Source of the DNA: UMGS363 sp051891935
GTDB taxonomy: Bacteria > Bacillota > Clostridia > Oscillospirales > Ruminococcaceae
Reading direction: 5' to 3'
DNA length: 8,931 bases
Assembly (NCBI GenBank): GCA_051891935.1
Contig: JBJFFR010000138.1
Location: forward strand, 1 to 8,931
The position numbers and the translations under genes were made by a program. Numbering within the stretch: the stretch's first letter is position 1; every line of letters starts with the position of its first letter. Below, piece after piece: positions 1 through 6,116 of this stretch. The notes beneath the pieces were generated by a model, which was not told where the DNA came from, ran no database searches, and saw only the letters and a program-made list of their open reading frames with translations.

Positions 1-50
1 CACTCGAATTGTATGCAATTATGAACAAACGCACCCGAATTTTGATACCC

Positions 51-90
51 ACTGACACAGACTGATAGAGATTGATAGTAACTGATAGTG
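51..90. repeat. 10-bp tandem repeat, four degenerate copies
   Basis: Four consecutive 10-mers fit A(C/T)TGA(T/C)A(G/C)(A/T)(G/A): ACTGACACAG, ACTGATAGAG, ATTGATAGTA and ACTGATAGTG. A fifth copy begins ACGG. The period is close to one DNA helical turn. Two of the three forward frames contain stops within the array and I see no ribosome site, so it is probably non-coding. It could be a protein-binding array, a replication-type iteron set, or decayed coding repeat DNA. Confidence 0.55.
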
Positions 91-135
91 ACGGTTCATA
101 GTTTAGTCTTGATTTGTTTAGAAAGTGGCGTGCTT

Positions 136-166
136 AAATATTTTGTAAACATTTTTCAGATATTAT
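136..166 (+). promoter_or_regulatory. Possible fifth regulon promoter
   Basis: An AAACATTTTT element has its C at 150. A TATTAT box follows at 161-166, which is the same 11-bp C-to-minus-10 spacing seen in the four stronger promoters of this window. The next position upstream (136-139) reads AAAT, a degenerate copy. There is no -35 consensus. Only one clear repeat is present, so this may be a chance match. Confidence 0.25.
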
Positions 167-172
167 ATGAAT

Positions 173-328
173 GTCTGCTTGAATTATCTCATAAACGTTG
201 CAGTTTACAGAAGACATTTGCCTGAATTGAAAATAATCACAATAATCTCAGCGTTGAACAAATGTGATAAAGATTTGCAAATAGTTTAAGAGGTATGACC
301 TATGTTTTTGACCATACCCTTGGTTTTT
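173..328 (+). ncRNA. Candidate small RNA
   Basis: The interval runs from just after the TATTAT box at 161-166 to a weak intrinsic terminator. That terminator pairs GGTATG (292-297) with CATACC (313-318) and is followed by a T5 run at 324-328. No open frame with a ribosome site lies inside; the only ATG-initiated frames are a handful of codons. The unit would be about 155 nt. Both ends are inferred from weak signals, so the call is tentative. Confidence 0.2.
292..328 (+). terminator. Weak intrinsic terminator
   Basis: A 6-bp stem pairs GGTATG (292-297) with CATACC (313-318) around a 15-nt loop. TTGG and five T residues follow at 324-328. It is a weak hairpin with a spaced T-tract. It would end a plus-strand transcript from the repeat region and insulate the 499 promoter. 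Confidence 0.35.
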
Positions 329-412
329 ATTGACTTATATTCAATAAAACTTTTATAAATGAAAGTGTATTTTTGCGATACTATCTGTTATTATTTATGT
401 AACTTACAAGAT

Positions 413-465
413 TAACATTTCTCAAACATTTCAAAAACATCTCTCAAACAAGCGGACAGTATAAT
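413..465 (+). promoter_or_regulatory. Direct-repeat promoter of the 499-1111 operon
   Basis: Four (A/T)AACA units have their C residues at 416, 427, 438 and 449, exactly 11 bp apart. The -10 box TATAAT is at 460-465, 11 bp after the last C. The hexamer where a -35 box should be (437-442, ACATCT) is not a sigma-70 -35 and lies within the third repeat. Tandem 11-bp direct repeats replacing a -35 are typical of activation by OmpR/PhoB-family regulators (family knowledge). A GTAAC lies 13 bp before the first repeat (C at 403). The ATG at 466 falls immediately after the -10 box, so it cannot be the start codon. Confidence 0.75.
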
Positions 466-498
466 ATGATCACAATCAAAAAACTCGGAGGTATTATT

Positions 499-876
499 AT
501 GAACAGAGATGATAAAGACTTTATTGTACAGAAGATCCGCACACAGTATATGGAGAAGGACAGCTCTCAAAAAGAGCTTGACTATCTCAGAGAGCTTGAT
601 GCAGAAGTCAAGCGTCCCGCAAATGTTTTCGGTTATGTTTTCGGAACCGTAAGCGCATTAATTATGGGCGCAGGAATGAGCCTTGTTATGACGGATATCG
701 GCACTCGGCTCGGCATTTCAGACCCGATGGTTCCGGGAGTTATCATAGGTATCGCAGGCTTGCTGATGGCAATTATCAACTATCCGATCTTTAAAACAAT
801 ACTTTCTTACCGTAAGAATAAATATTCGGGAAAAATTCTTGAACTCAGCGAAAAGATAATGAATAAAGGAGAATAA
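499..876 (+). CDS. Two-helix membrane protein, paralogue of 1173-1544
   Basis: This 125-aa protein has a charged helical N-terminus (about 1-38), two hydrophobic segments (about 42-64 and 77-97) and a basic helical tail. I chose the ATG at 499 because CGGAGG (486-491) precedes it at a good distance and because the in-frame ATG at 466 abuts the -10 box. It aligns over most of its length with the protein at 1173-1544. Shared features are KIR..Y, LR.LD..V, a G-rich first helix with G.GM, GVI.GI.G in the second, and a YP motif after it. I recall homologues in Clostridia labelled 'dihydropteridine reductase', but no Rossmann fold or catalytic residues are visible, so that label looks wrong. It is first in a two-gene operon driven by the direct-repeat promoter, which suggests a membrane-stress role. 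Its molecular function is unknown. Confidence 0.85.
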   Translation: MNRDDKDFIVQKIRTQYMEKDSSQKELDYLRELDAEVKRPANVFGYVFGTVSALIMGAGMSLVMTDIGTRLGISDPMVPGVIIGIAGLLMAIINYPIFKTILSYRKNKYSGKILELSEKIMNKGE

Positions 877-880
877 GACG

Positions 881-1111
881 ATGGCAAGATCAAAATTAGT
901 GGAAGCAAACAAGAGAATCGAAGATGCCGTAGTGGGCGGTTACAAAAAAATTGAGAACGGCGTTGTTTCGGGCTACAAAAAAATCGAGGACGGAGTGGTA
1001 GGCGGATTTGAAAAAATCACCGACAAATTCGTAGACAGCTTTCTGACCAAAGACGGCGAAACCGTCGAGGAAGCAAAGGAGCGTCTGAAGAAAGAAATCG
1101 ACAACATCTGA
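881..1111 (+). CDS. Small protein of 11-residue amphipathic repeats
   Basis: This 76-aa protein begins four bases after the previous stop. Its ribosome site, AAAGGAG, overlaps the end of the 499 gene, so the two are cotranscribed. Residues 12-55 are four consecutive 11-residue units: RIEDAVVGGYK, KIENGVVSGYK, KIEDGVVGGFE and a diverged KITDKFVDSFL. A charged segment (TKDGETVEEAK onward) follows. An 11-residue period is three turns of an 11/3 helix, as in membrane-surface helices of the synuclein or apolipoprotein type (known for those families; the analogy is mine). There is no signal peptide or membrane-spanning segment, so it is probably cytoplasmic and could bind the membrane face or the partner membrane protein. 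I do not recognise a named family. The matching 33-bp DNA periodicity (about 914-1012) suggests growth by internal duplication. Confidence 0.8.
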   Translation: MARSKLVEANKRIEDAVVGGYKKIENGVVSGYKKIEDGVVGGFEKITDKFVDSFLTKDGETVEEAKERLKKEIDNI

Positions 1112-1135
1112 CAAAAGTCAGCCTGACTGCTGTAA

Positions 1136-1173
1136 AAAATACCGTGCTGCAACATCAGACAGCACGGTATTTT
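1136..1173. terminator. Bidirectional intrinsic terminator
   Basis: A perfect 14-bp stem pairs AAAATACCGTGCTG (1136-1149) with its complement (1160-1173) around a 10-nt loop. A-rich and T-rich flanks give a U-tract on both strands. It ends the plus-strand operon 24 bases after its stop, and it also ends the convergent minus-strand gene, whose stop codon (1173-1175) touches the stem. Confidence 0.9.
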
Positions 1174-1544
1174 CATTTCATCAGCTCATCTGTAAGCCGA
1201 ATTATTTCGGGGGCAATCTTCTCTCGCTCTTTCTTTATAATATGGGTATACAGCGGATATGCGGCGGATAAAACAGCGATCCCGATAATTCCCACAATGA
1301 CACCCATTACAAAAAACCTGTCCGCCCACAGCATTGTGCAGCACATTCCCACGCCAAGAAGAAGCGTGCCGATAACTCCAACAGTAACGGATATCAGCGT
1401 TCCTTTATTCGTGACCCGTCTGTCAAGACTTCGGAGCTGTTCCATTTTGTCAGATTCCCTCGGGACGTATTTCTCACGAATTTTTTTGATCTCCTCCTGC
1501 TCCTTGGCGGAGTAGGTATAGCTGAAATTTTCGTTATTTTCCAT
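1173..1544 (-). CDS. Two-helix membrane protein, paralogue of 499-876
   Basis: This 123-aa protein has a charged helical N-terminus (1-47), two membrane segments (about 50-73 and 77-98) and a basic tail. It shares the pattern KIR..Y, LR.LD..V, G.GM, GVI.GI.G and YP with the protein at 499-876. The start is supported by GGAAAGGAG about 8 nt upstream. It lies downstream of the regulator-kinase-membrane operon in the same direction but has its own direct-repeat promoter in the 65-bp gap, so it can be induced independently. The two paralogues converge on one terminator and share promoter architecture, as expected for a diverged duplicate pair in one regulon. Function is unknown. Confidence 0.85.
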   Translation of the reverse strand: MENNENFSYTYSAKEQEEIKKIREKYVPRESDKMEQLRSLDRRVTNKGTLISVTVGVIGTLLLGVGMCCTMLWADRFFVMGVIVGIIGIAVLSAAYPLYTHIIKKEREKIAPEIIRLTDELMK

Positions 1545-1575
1545 ATCAAATGCTCCTTTCCGATTTTATAAGCAA

Positions 1576-1628
1576 ATTGTATCTTACCTTTGTTTGCGAA
1601 TTTATAAAGTTATGTTTTTGAATTGTTA
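1576..1628 (-). promoter_or_regulatory. Direct-repeat promoter of the 1173-1544 gene
   Basis: On the minus strand the -10 box TACAAT occupies 1581-1576. The C of AAAC is at 1592, exactly 11 bp upstream. Further units have their C at 1614 (AAAC) and 1625 (TAAC), and the position at 1603 is degenerate. The -35 position reads TAAATT, not a consensus. The array runs into the last codons of the 1610-2512 gene. The geometry matches the promoters at 413-465, 4365-4395 and 6724-6776. Confidence 0.65.
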
Positions 1629-2512
1629 TTCTGTATTTTTCTGATTTCCCTTGTAGATCTGACTGTCATATACACCGACACGGAAACTATTATCACAAAT
1701 ACCCCTGCACCTGTCGTTCCGGTCATAATACGGTCAAAGTTCTCGGAATTATTTTCTTCTCCGAATCGTGAAAGCATTGCCGTTTCCAGCGAAAGCATAG
1801 ACACAAGTGCCGCCGCAAAATTGATGACCTTTGCCGCCGACATAACGGGGCTGTTATATTTTCTGTATTTAACAAGATTGACTATTGCGGCAACAGTAAT
1901 ATAGAAGGTGTACGCCGCCATAGCAAAAATAAGCATTCCTGCATATTCAAAGCTTTTGTTTTTGACGATGACCAGAATGACAACGCCCGAAAGCGCAATA
2001 TTAAGCGTCAGCAGAATTATTCCGCACAGCCGATAGCTTTTCAGCTCGCGTATTCTGTCGTTTCCGATGCCGATACGCTCTACAAACCGCACCAGCAGAA
2101 AACGCATTACCGCCAGAATTAAATAGTAAACCGACAAAGTGACCGACCAGACGGAGCGATACAATATTCCCGAAAGCATATATGCCGCCGCATAAAGCAG
2201 ATTGATGCCAAGCGAGCAATAAAGGGTCACATGGGTCTTGAATTTCGGGTCGTTCATAAATCTCCCACCGAGAGGGTGATCGCAGACCATCTTTTTTGCA
2301 CTTTTGTATTTCTGCGGAAGTACCTTTGCTAAAAATATGCAGTCAACAGCAAGCGTATATGCCGACAAAACATAAAACGCATAAGCAGCAGGGTGTGAAT
2401 CATAGCTTTTCATAAATATCACGATAAGTGCGGCTGTGCTGATAATTGTCAGTAAGATCATAAGCCACCCTTTAGGATACAAAAGCCTATTAACTGTCTT
2501 TTTCCAATTCAT
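1610..2512 (-). CDS. Eight-helix membrane protein of the two-component operon
   Basis: This 300-aa protein has about eight hydrophobic segments (near residues 16-34, 42-63, 95-117, 121-143, 162-183, 190-213, 227-246 and 264-284) with basic connecting loops. I see no ATP-binding motif, conserved acidic transport motif or catalytic signature, and I do not recognise the family. The start at 2512 is supported by CGGAGGGA about 10 nt upstream, which lies inside the kinase gene; the two genes overlap by 23 bp. That overlap implies cotranscription with, and probable translational coupling to, the sensor kinase. It may be an accessory sensor, a transporter subunit or an effector such as a resistance permease; the context does not distinguish these. 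The tail is hydrophilic and Asn-rich. Confidence 0.85.
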   Translation of the reverse strand: MNWKKTVNRLLYPKGWLMILLTIISTAALIVIFMKSYDSHPAAYAFYVLSAYTLAVDCIFLAKVLPQKYKSAKKMVCDHPLGGRFMNDPKFKTHVTLYCSLGINLLYAAAYMLSGILYRSVWSVTLSVYYLILAVMRFLLVRFVERIGIGNDRIRELKSYRLCGIILLTLNIALSGVVILVIVKNKSFEYAGMLIFAMAAYTFYITVAAIVNLVKYRKYNSPVMSAAKVINFAAALVSMLSLETAMLSRFGEENNSENFDRIMTGTTGAGVFVIIVSVSVYMTVRSTREIRKIQNNNSKT

Positions 2513-3578
2513 TCTGCCTGTCCCTCCGAATTTTTACGGTGAATGTACTTCCCTTTCCAACAGCGCTCTCAACGCTGATCTCACCCTGCACAATGTCCAC
2601 AACACGCTTTACAAGAGCGAGTCCCAGACCGTTTCCCCGAGTGGAATGGGACGTATCCCCTTGATAGAATTTCTCAAATATATGCTCTCCCGTTTCGGGG
2701 GACATTCCGCAGCCTGTGTCGGATATTTTCACCGCCGCATATTCTTCATCTGCGGTGAGTGATACCGCTACTCTTCCACCGTTTCCCGTAAATTTGAAGG
2801 CGTTTGACAGCAGATTGTTCCAAACAAGCTCCAACAGCTCAGGGTCGGAATTTATGGAAATATTTTCATCAAGCTCTGTTTCAATTTCAATATTTTTCTT
2901 TTCCCATACGTCCTCAAACTGTAAAAGACATTCACACAGCTGCTCGGTAAGACTGTACTGCGTGACCGACGGATAAATCTGCTGATTTTCCAGCTTGTTA
3001 AGCTTCAGGATATTGGTGATAAGGCTTGCAAGACTGCGGCAGGCATCGGTTATTGATCTTGCGTATTCAATACGCCGCTCTTCGTTCAGGTCGGCGCTTT
3101 GCAGCATTGTTCCGTAATTCTGCATGACCGCAAGAGGAGTTTTCAGCTCGTGGGAAACGTTGGCTATAAAATCGGTGCGGAGAGTTTCCACTCCCGACAA
3201 TTCCTCTGCAAGAATATTTATGCTCTCGGCAATATCCTTAAAGCCGTTTTCGTTATTGATATTTGAAACGGAAATTCTTGCTTTGAAATCTCCTTCCGTC
3301 AGCTTTTTTAATACCCTTTGTATCTCCCTCACAGGCCGTTCAACGATAATTTTTCTGCGCATATGGTCAACAAGGACAAAAATGGCGGTAAGTACGAAAA
3401 TATTGAAAAAAACTATGGGAGCAAACGCCCTGACTTCCTCATCGGACAATGAAACCGATGTGGAAAACAGCAAAAATGTGCAGGTGATAACAAAGGAAAT
3501 TATTCCGAAAAACATTGCAAAATTCCGCAGAAGCAACAAAGCAGTTTTTATTATTCTGCGCTGCTTTTCCGAGATCAT
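2490..3578 (-). CDS. Sensor histidine kinase with a very short external loop
   Basis: This 362-aa membrane kinase would autophosphorylate on His and pass phosphate to the regulator encoded just upstream. Two helices (about 13-38 and 52-72) flank an external loop of only about a dozen residues. A HAMP-like linker (about 73-128) follows, then the dimerisation/phosphoacceptor domain with NVSHELKTPL (His143). The ATPase domain has an N-box (NNLLSNAFKF, Asn255/Asn259), a G1 box (DTGCG, 287-291), an F-box (FEKFYQGD) and a G2 box (GNGLGLAL, 315-322). All key residues are present. Loops this short are typical of intramembrane-sensing kinases that detect envelope damage or need a membrane partner; the eight-helix protein next door is a candidate partner (inference). 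The start ATG overlaps the regulator stop as ATGA, which implies translational coupling. Confidence 0.95.
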   Translation of the reverse strand: MISEKQRRIIKTALLLLRNFAMFFGIISFVITCTFLLFSTSVSLSDEEVRAFAPIVFFNIFVLTAIFVLVDHMRRKIIVERPVREIQRVLKKLTEGDFKARISVSNINNENGFKDIAESINILAEELSGVETLRTDFIANVSHELKTPLAVMQNYGTMLQSADLNEERRIEYARSITDACRSLASLITNILKLNKLENQQIYPSVTQYSLTEQLCECLLQFEDVWEKKNIEIETELDENISINSDPELLELVWNNLLSNAFKFTGNGGRVAVSLTADEEYAAVKISDTGCGMSPETGEHIFEKFYQGDTSHSTRGNGLGLALVKRVVDIVQGEISVESAVGKGSTFTVKIRRDRQNELEKDS

Positions 3579-4246
3579 TTTATCACCGCCTTGTAGCCAA
3601 GTCCGTGAACAGTTACTATCTCAAAAGCCGTGCAGTCCGCAAGTTTTGCACGAAGCTTTGTCATATACACATCAACAGTCCGAGGACCCGATTCTGTATT
3701 TACGTCCCAGAATTCGTCCATAAGCTGAGTGCGCGTGAACGTCTTTTTCGGATAGGACAGCAGCTTGTAAAGAATGCTGAATTCCCTTGTTGTCATGGGA
3801 ATTTCCTCACCGTTCAGATATGCCGTATGCTCGTCGGCGTCCATAACAAATCCGCCTATTTCAAGCTTGCGGCTCGAAGCTATTTTCGCACGGCGGAGAA
3901 GCGCACCGATACGCAGAAAAAGCTCATCAAGGTCAACGGGCTTTACCATATAGTCATCAATTCCCACACGATAGCCACGCTGTTTAGCTTCAAAATCGTC
4001 CCTTGCGGTCATAAAAAGTATGGGGATATTTTCATTTAGAGAGCGGACTGTTTTTGCAAACTCAAAGCCGTCGATATCAGGCATCATTATATCGGAAACT
4101 ATCAGGTCAAACATCGTTTCATACATTTTATCGTAAGCGTCATTTGCGTTAAGACAGCCTTCCGCCTCATATCCTCTCTGATTGAGAAATGTGCAGACTG
4201 TGCGGTTCAGGTCGTTATCGTCCTCAACTACAAGTATTTTAAACAT
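3575..4246 (-). CDS. OmpR/PhoB-family response regulator
   Basis: This 223-aa protein has the usual length for the family. The receiver domain (1-118) has the acidic pair Asp9/Asp10, phosphoacceptor Asp52 in SDIMMPDIDG, switch Thr80 and Lys102. The C-terminal winged-helix domain (about 126-222) has the family pattern ending RTVDVYMTKLRAKL and VHGLGYKA. It should bind direct repeats as a dimer and act on sigma-70 promoters (family knowledge). It is first in the operon with its kinase (ATGA overlap). Its own promoter carries the same 11-bp repeats as three other promoters in the window, so I infer autoregulation and control of all of them. The ribosome site before the ATG at 4246 is weak (AAAGAG), which may keep basal levels low. 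Confidence 0.95.
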   Translation of the reverse strand: MFKILVVEDDNDLNRTVCTFLNQRGYEAEGCLNANDAYDKMYETMFDLIVSDIMMPDIDGFEFAKTVRSLNENIPILFMTARDDFEAKQRGYRVGIDDYMVKPVDLDELFLRIGALLRRAKIASSRKLEIGGFVMDADEHTAYLNGEEIPMTTREFSILYKLLSYPKKTFTRTQLMDEFWDVNTESGPRTVDVYMTKLRAKLADCTAFEIVTVHGLGYKAVIK

Positions 4247-4364
4247 AGCTAACCAACTCTTTCAGTCAAATTTAATCGTTACATTTAGTGCTTATCTCTA
4301 TATTTTCTTTTCCCAGATATATTGCAGCTTTCATCGAAAACACCTCTTATTATCATTTTGAGTT

Positions 4365-4411
4365 ATTATAGCATACAAATGTTAAAGTTTTGTTTCTGTT
4401 CGGGGTTACGG
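4365..4411 (-). promoter_or_regulatory. Autoregulatory promoter of the two-component operon
   Basis: On the minus strand the -10 box TATAAT is at 4370-4365, preceded by TGC, which makes an extended -10. TAAC has its C at 4381, 11 bp upstream, and AAAC has its C at 4392, a further 11 bp. The -35 position reads ACAAAA. The extended -10 could give basal transcription, as a sensor operon needs. CCGTAACC (4411-4404) lies 13 bp beyond the outer repeat and recurs exactly upstream of the 6611 operon. The start site would be about 4358, giving a leader of about 110 nt. Confidence 0.65.
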
Positions 4412-4440
4412 AAAAATTTTTATAACACATTATATAAGCA

Positions 4441-4479
4441 AACGGGAGGTCAGAGTCTTAGGCTCAATGATCTCCCGTT
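4441..4479 (-). terminator. Probable terminator of the radical SAM operon
   Basis: A stem pairs AACGGGAG with CTCCCGTT (4441-4448 and 4472-4479), extendable inward past one mismatch, with a smaller GAG/CTC pairing in the loop. On the minus strand it is followed by TGCTTATATAATG, a poor T-tract. It lies about 50 bp after the last stop of the 6611-4530 operon and before the divergently placed controls of the next operon. Confidence 0.5.
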
Positions 4480-4529
4480 ACTGTTGCGGACTGCAAGAGC
4501 CGCTTGATTTCAGTTATTGCATATGAAAT

Positions 4530-4622
4530 TCAACTTTTCTTATTGCGATTTTTCTTGATTATGGCATAACCGCCAACTACAGCTGCGATAACAGCACCGA
4601 TAACTGCGAATATTTTCAGCAT
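4530..4622 (-). CDS. 30-aa hydrophobic peptide with basic tail
   Basis: The peptide reads MLKIFAVIGAVIAAVVGG, then YAIIKKNRNKKS: one membrane-spanning segment and a Lys/Asn-rich C-terminus. AAAGGAAGG lies 6 nt before the ATG at 4622 and favours this start. An in-frame ATG at 4640, just after the radical SAM stop, would add six residues. It closes the operon and mirrors in size and character the 32-aa peptide on the other side of the radical SAM gene. It has no Cys, Ser-rich region or recognisable leader/core boundary, so a role as enzyme substrate is only a possibility. A membrane-anchored small protein is equally likely. Confidence 0.65.
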   Translation of the reverse strand: MLKIFAVIGAVIAAVVGGYAIIKKNRNKKS

Positions 4623-4641
4623 TTTATACCTTCCTTTCATA

Positions 4642-5988
4642 TTATTTTTCATTACAATGACTTTCAGACCACAGCTTATTTGCGGTGATCTCCCAATTTT
4701 CACAGGCGTGTCTGCACTTTCCGCAAAGTGTGTGAACATCCTCGGGACTTTCCAGATCGGTAGAGTGCGCTCCCGTTTCGTCAACCATTCTTGCAAGAGC
4801 GCCGCAATTATCCAGAAGCGGACAGGGACGAAGATGGTTTTCATTGAAAGGCTGACCGTTATGATATGCCATAAACAGCGGAGATTTTAATGCTTCAAGC
4901 AAGGTCTTTTCACGGATATTCGAGTCGGAATAATGTATAAATGCACAAGGCTCATAATCGCCGTTTGCGTTAATGTGCAGATAACGTCTGCCGCCTGCGA
5001 TACAGCCGTCAACATATTCTCCGTCATTCCAGAAATCAAGGGTGAATATGGGTTTTGCTGAGCGAAACTCTCTTATCCGATGATACATAAATTCACGCTG
5101 CTCCGCCGTTGCCATGAGCTCGGGAACTGCACTGTTGCCAACGGGCATATATGTAAAGAACCAACAGAATTTTGCACCCCATTCGATCATTTGGTCAAAG
5201 TATGCCTCCGAACCGATAACATTTACGTTTCTGCTTGTGTAGCAGCAAGAAATACCGAAGGGCAGACGCTTTTCACGGAGAATTTTCATAGCGTTTTCAA
5301 CCTTTTGGAATGTGCCCTTTCCTCTGCGGTCATCGGTGGCTTCTTCAAATCCTTCAACGCTTATGGCAGGGATAAAATTTTTCACACGAAGCATTTCATC
5401 GGCAAATTCCTCATCTATCAGTGTGCCGTTTGTGAACGCAGAAAATTGGCAGTCGGGGTGATTTTCACACAGCTTAATGATGTCATTTTTCCGCACAAGA
5501 GGCTCTCCGCCCGAGAACAGAAAGAAGTATGTTCCAAGCTCGTTTGCCTGATTTATAATGCTGTCAAGCTCCTCGTAGGTCATGTTGAGCCTGTTTCCGT
5601 ATTCAGCCGCCCAACAGCCTGTGCATTTCAGATTGCAGGCAGAGGTGGGATCCATAAGAATCGCCCATGGAATATTACAGCCGTGCTTTTCCTGCATTTC
5701 CATCTGCCGCTTTACCCCGAGCAGGGTTGCGTTGACAGCGAAATTCTTAAAAAAGCTTTTAAGCACCTCGACATCAATATCTTCCCAGAGCTTCATAATG
5801 TATTTGTGCCAGATATTGGATTTGTCGTCTAAAATGGCATGAAGCGGTGCGCTTACATCATTCAGATTCGTCCAGCCGATATTATCAAGAAAGTTCAGCG
5901 CCTTCGGCAGATTTTCCTCGGGATTTTTGGAGATATACTCCAAAGCCTGCTCCATAGCGGCTTTTGTTATCATATCTTTAACGTTCAT
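4642..5988 (-). CDS. Radical SAM protein with SPASM-like C-terminal Cys clusters
   Basis: This 448-aa enzyme has an extra helical N-terminal domain (about 1-105). The radical SAM core has CNLKCTGC (Cys118, 122, 125) for the SAM-binding 4Fe-4S cluster and GGEP (160-163). The C-terminal region has further cysteines at about 329, 348, 389, 395, 422, 425 and 429, including CGKCRHAC, consistent with auxiliary clusters. I chose the ATG at 5988 because GAAAGGA precedes it; the ATG at 6006 lacks its own ribosome site and would add six residues. It is flanked by two hydrophobic peptide genes and lies downstream of a papain-like protein in an operon with a direct-repeat promoter. I recognise it as a family common in gut Clostridia, but I know of no established substrate. 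Peptide modification and lipid modification are both open. Confidence 0.9.
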   Translation of the reverse strand: MNVKDMITKAAMEQALEYISKNPEENLPKALNFLDNIGWTNLNDVSAPLHAILDDKSNIWHKYIMKLWEDIDVEVLKSFFKNFAVNATLLGVKRQMEMQEKHGCNIPWAILMDPTSACNLKCTGCWAAEYGNRLNMTYEELDSIINQANELGTYFFLFSGGEPLVRKNDIIKLCENHPDCQFSAFTNGTLIDEEFADEMLRVKNFIPAISVEGFEEATDDRRGKGTFQKVENAMKILREKRLPFGISCCYTSRNVNVIGSEAYFDQMIEWGAKFCWFFTYMPVGNSAVPELMATAEQREFMYHRIREFRSAKPIFTLDFWNDGEYVDGCIAGGRRYLHINANGDYEPCAFIHYSDSNIREKTLLEALKSPLFMAYHNGQPFNENHLRPCPLLDNCGALARMVDETGAHSTDLESPEDVHTLCGKCRHACENWEITANKLWSESHCNEK

Positions 5989-6005
5989 TTTGGTGTTTCC
6001 TTTCA

Positions 6006-6104
6006 TTACATTTTATTTTTTGCTTTTGCGATTATCGCAAGTATAGCCGCAACAAGTGCGGCAAGAGCGGATACGAATGATAAAATAATGATGGGCAGTT
6101 TCAT
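6006..6104 (-). CDS. 32-aa hydrophobic peptide upstream of the radical SAM gene
   Basis: The peptide reads MKLPIIILSFVSALAALVAA followed by ILAIIAKAKNKM: one membrane-spanning helix with a Lys/Asn tail. An excellent AGGAGGAG site sits 7 nt before the ATG at 6104 and overlaps the stop codon of the papain-like gene. The stop overlaps a downstream ATG (TAATG, 6006) that is in frame with the radical SAM protein. This tight packing supports real translation. It resembles the 30-aa peptide at 4530-4622. Its role is unknown: a membrane anchor, small regulatory protein or enzyme substrate are options. Confidence 0.75.
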   Translation of the reverse strand: MKLPIIILSFVSALAALVAAILAIIAKAKNKM

Positions 6105-6116
6105 AAAAAGCTCCTC

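Larger units (their letters stand above)
1..498. other. Gene-free left flank
   Basis: No open frame here has a ribosome site and a plausible protein. A frame open from the window edge ends at a TGA at 63-65 and could be the last 20 or so codons of a truncated gene, but I cannot recognise it. The stretch contains a 10-bp tandem repeat (51-90), a possible small RNA unit (about 173-328), a possible ordinary promoter (TTGACT at 330-335, 18-bp spacer, TATAAA at 354-359) and the repeat-bearing promoter of the 499 gene (413-465). The AT-rich composition is typical of an intergenic region. Confidence 0.6.

Noticed and set aside
3..65. C-terminus of a truncated gene at the left edge
   Set aside because: The frame is open from the edge to a TGA, but about 20 codons with no recognisable motif is expected by chance.
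51..90. CRISPR array
   Set aside because: The repeats are 10 bp, contiguous and degenerate, with no spacers and no cas genes in the window.
466..498. Upstream ATG at 466 as start of the first membrane protein
   Set aside because: It directly follows the TATAAT at 460-465, so it would lie at or before the transcription start. CGGAGG before the ATG at 499 fits better.
499..876. Dihydropteridine reductase label for the two-helix membrane proteins
   Set aside because: I recall this automated label on homologues, but the protein is a short two-helix membrane protein with no nucleotide-binding or catalytic motif.
3124..4039. Plus-strand frames of 199 and 174 aa opposite the kinase and regulator genes
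   Set aside because: Both are antisense shadows of genes with complete catalytic motifs. They overlap each other and have no family features.
5080..5832. 250-aa plus-strand open frame opposite the radical SAM gene
   Set aside because: It is antisense to a gene with clear CxxxCxxC and GGEP motifs, has no credible ribosome site and a composition typical of a complementary-strand shadow.
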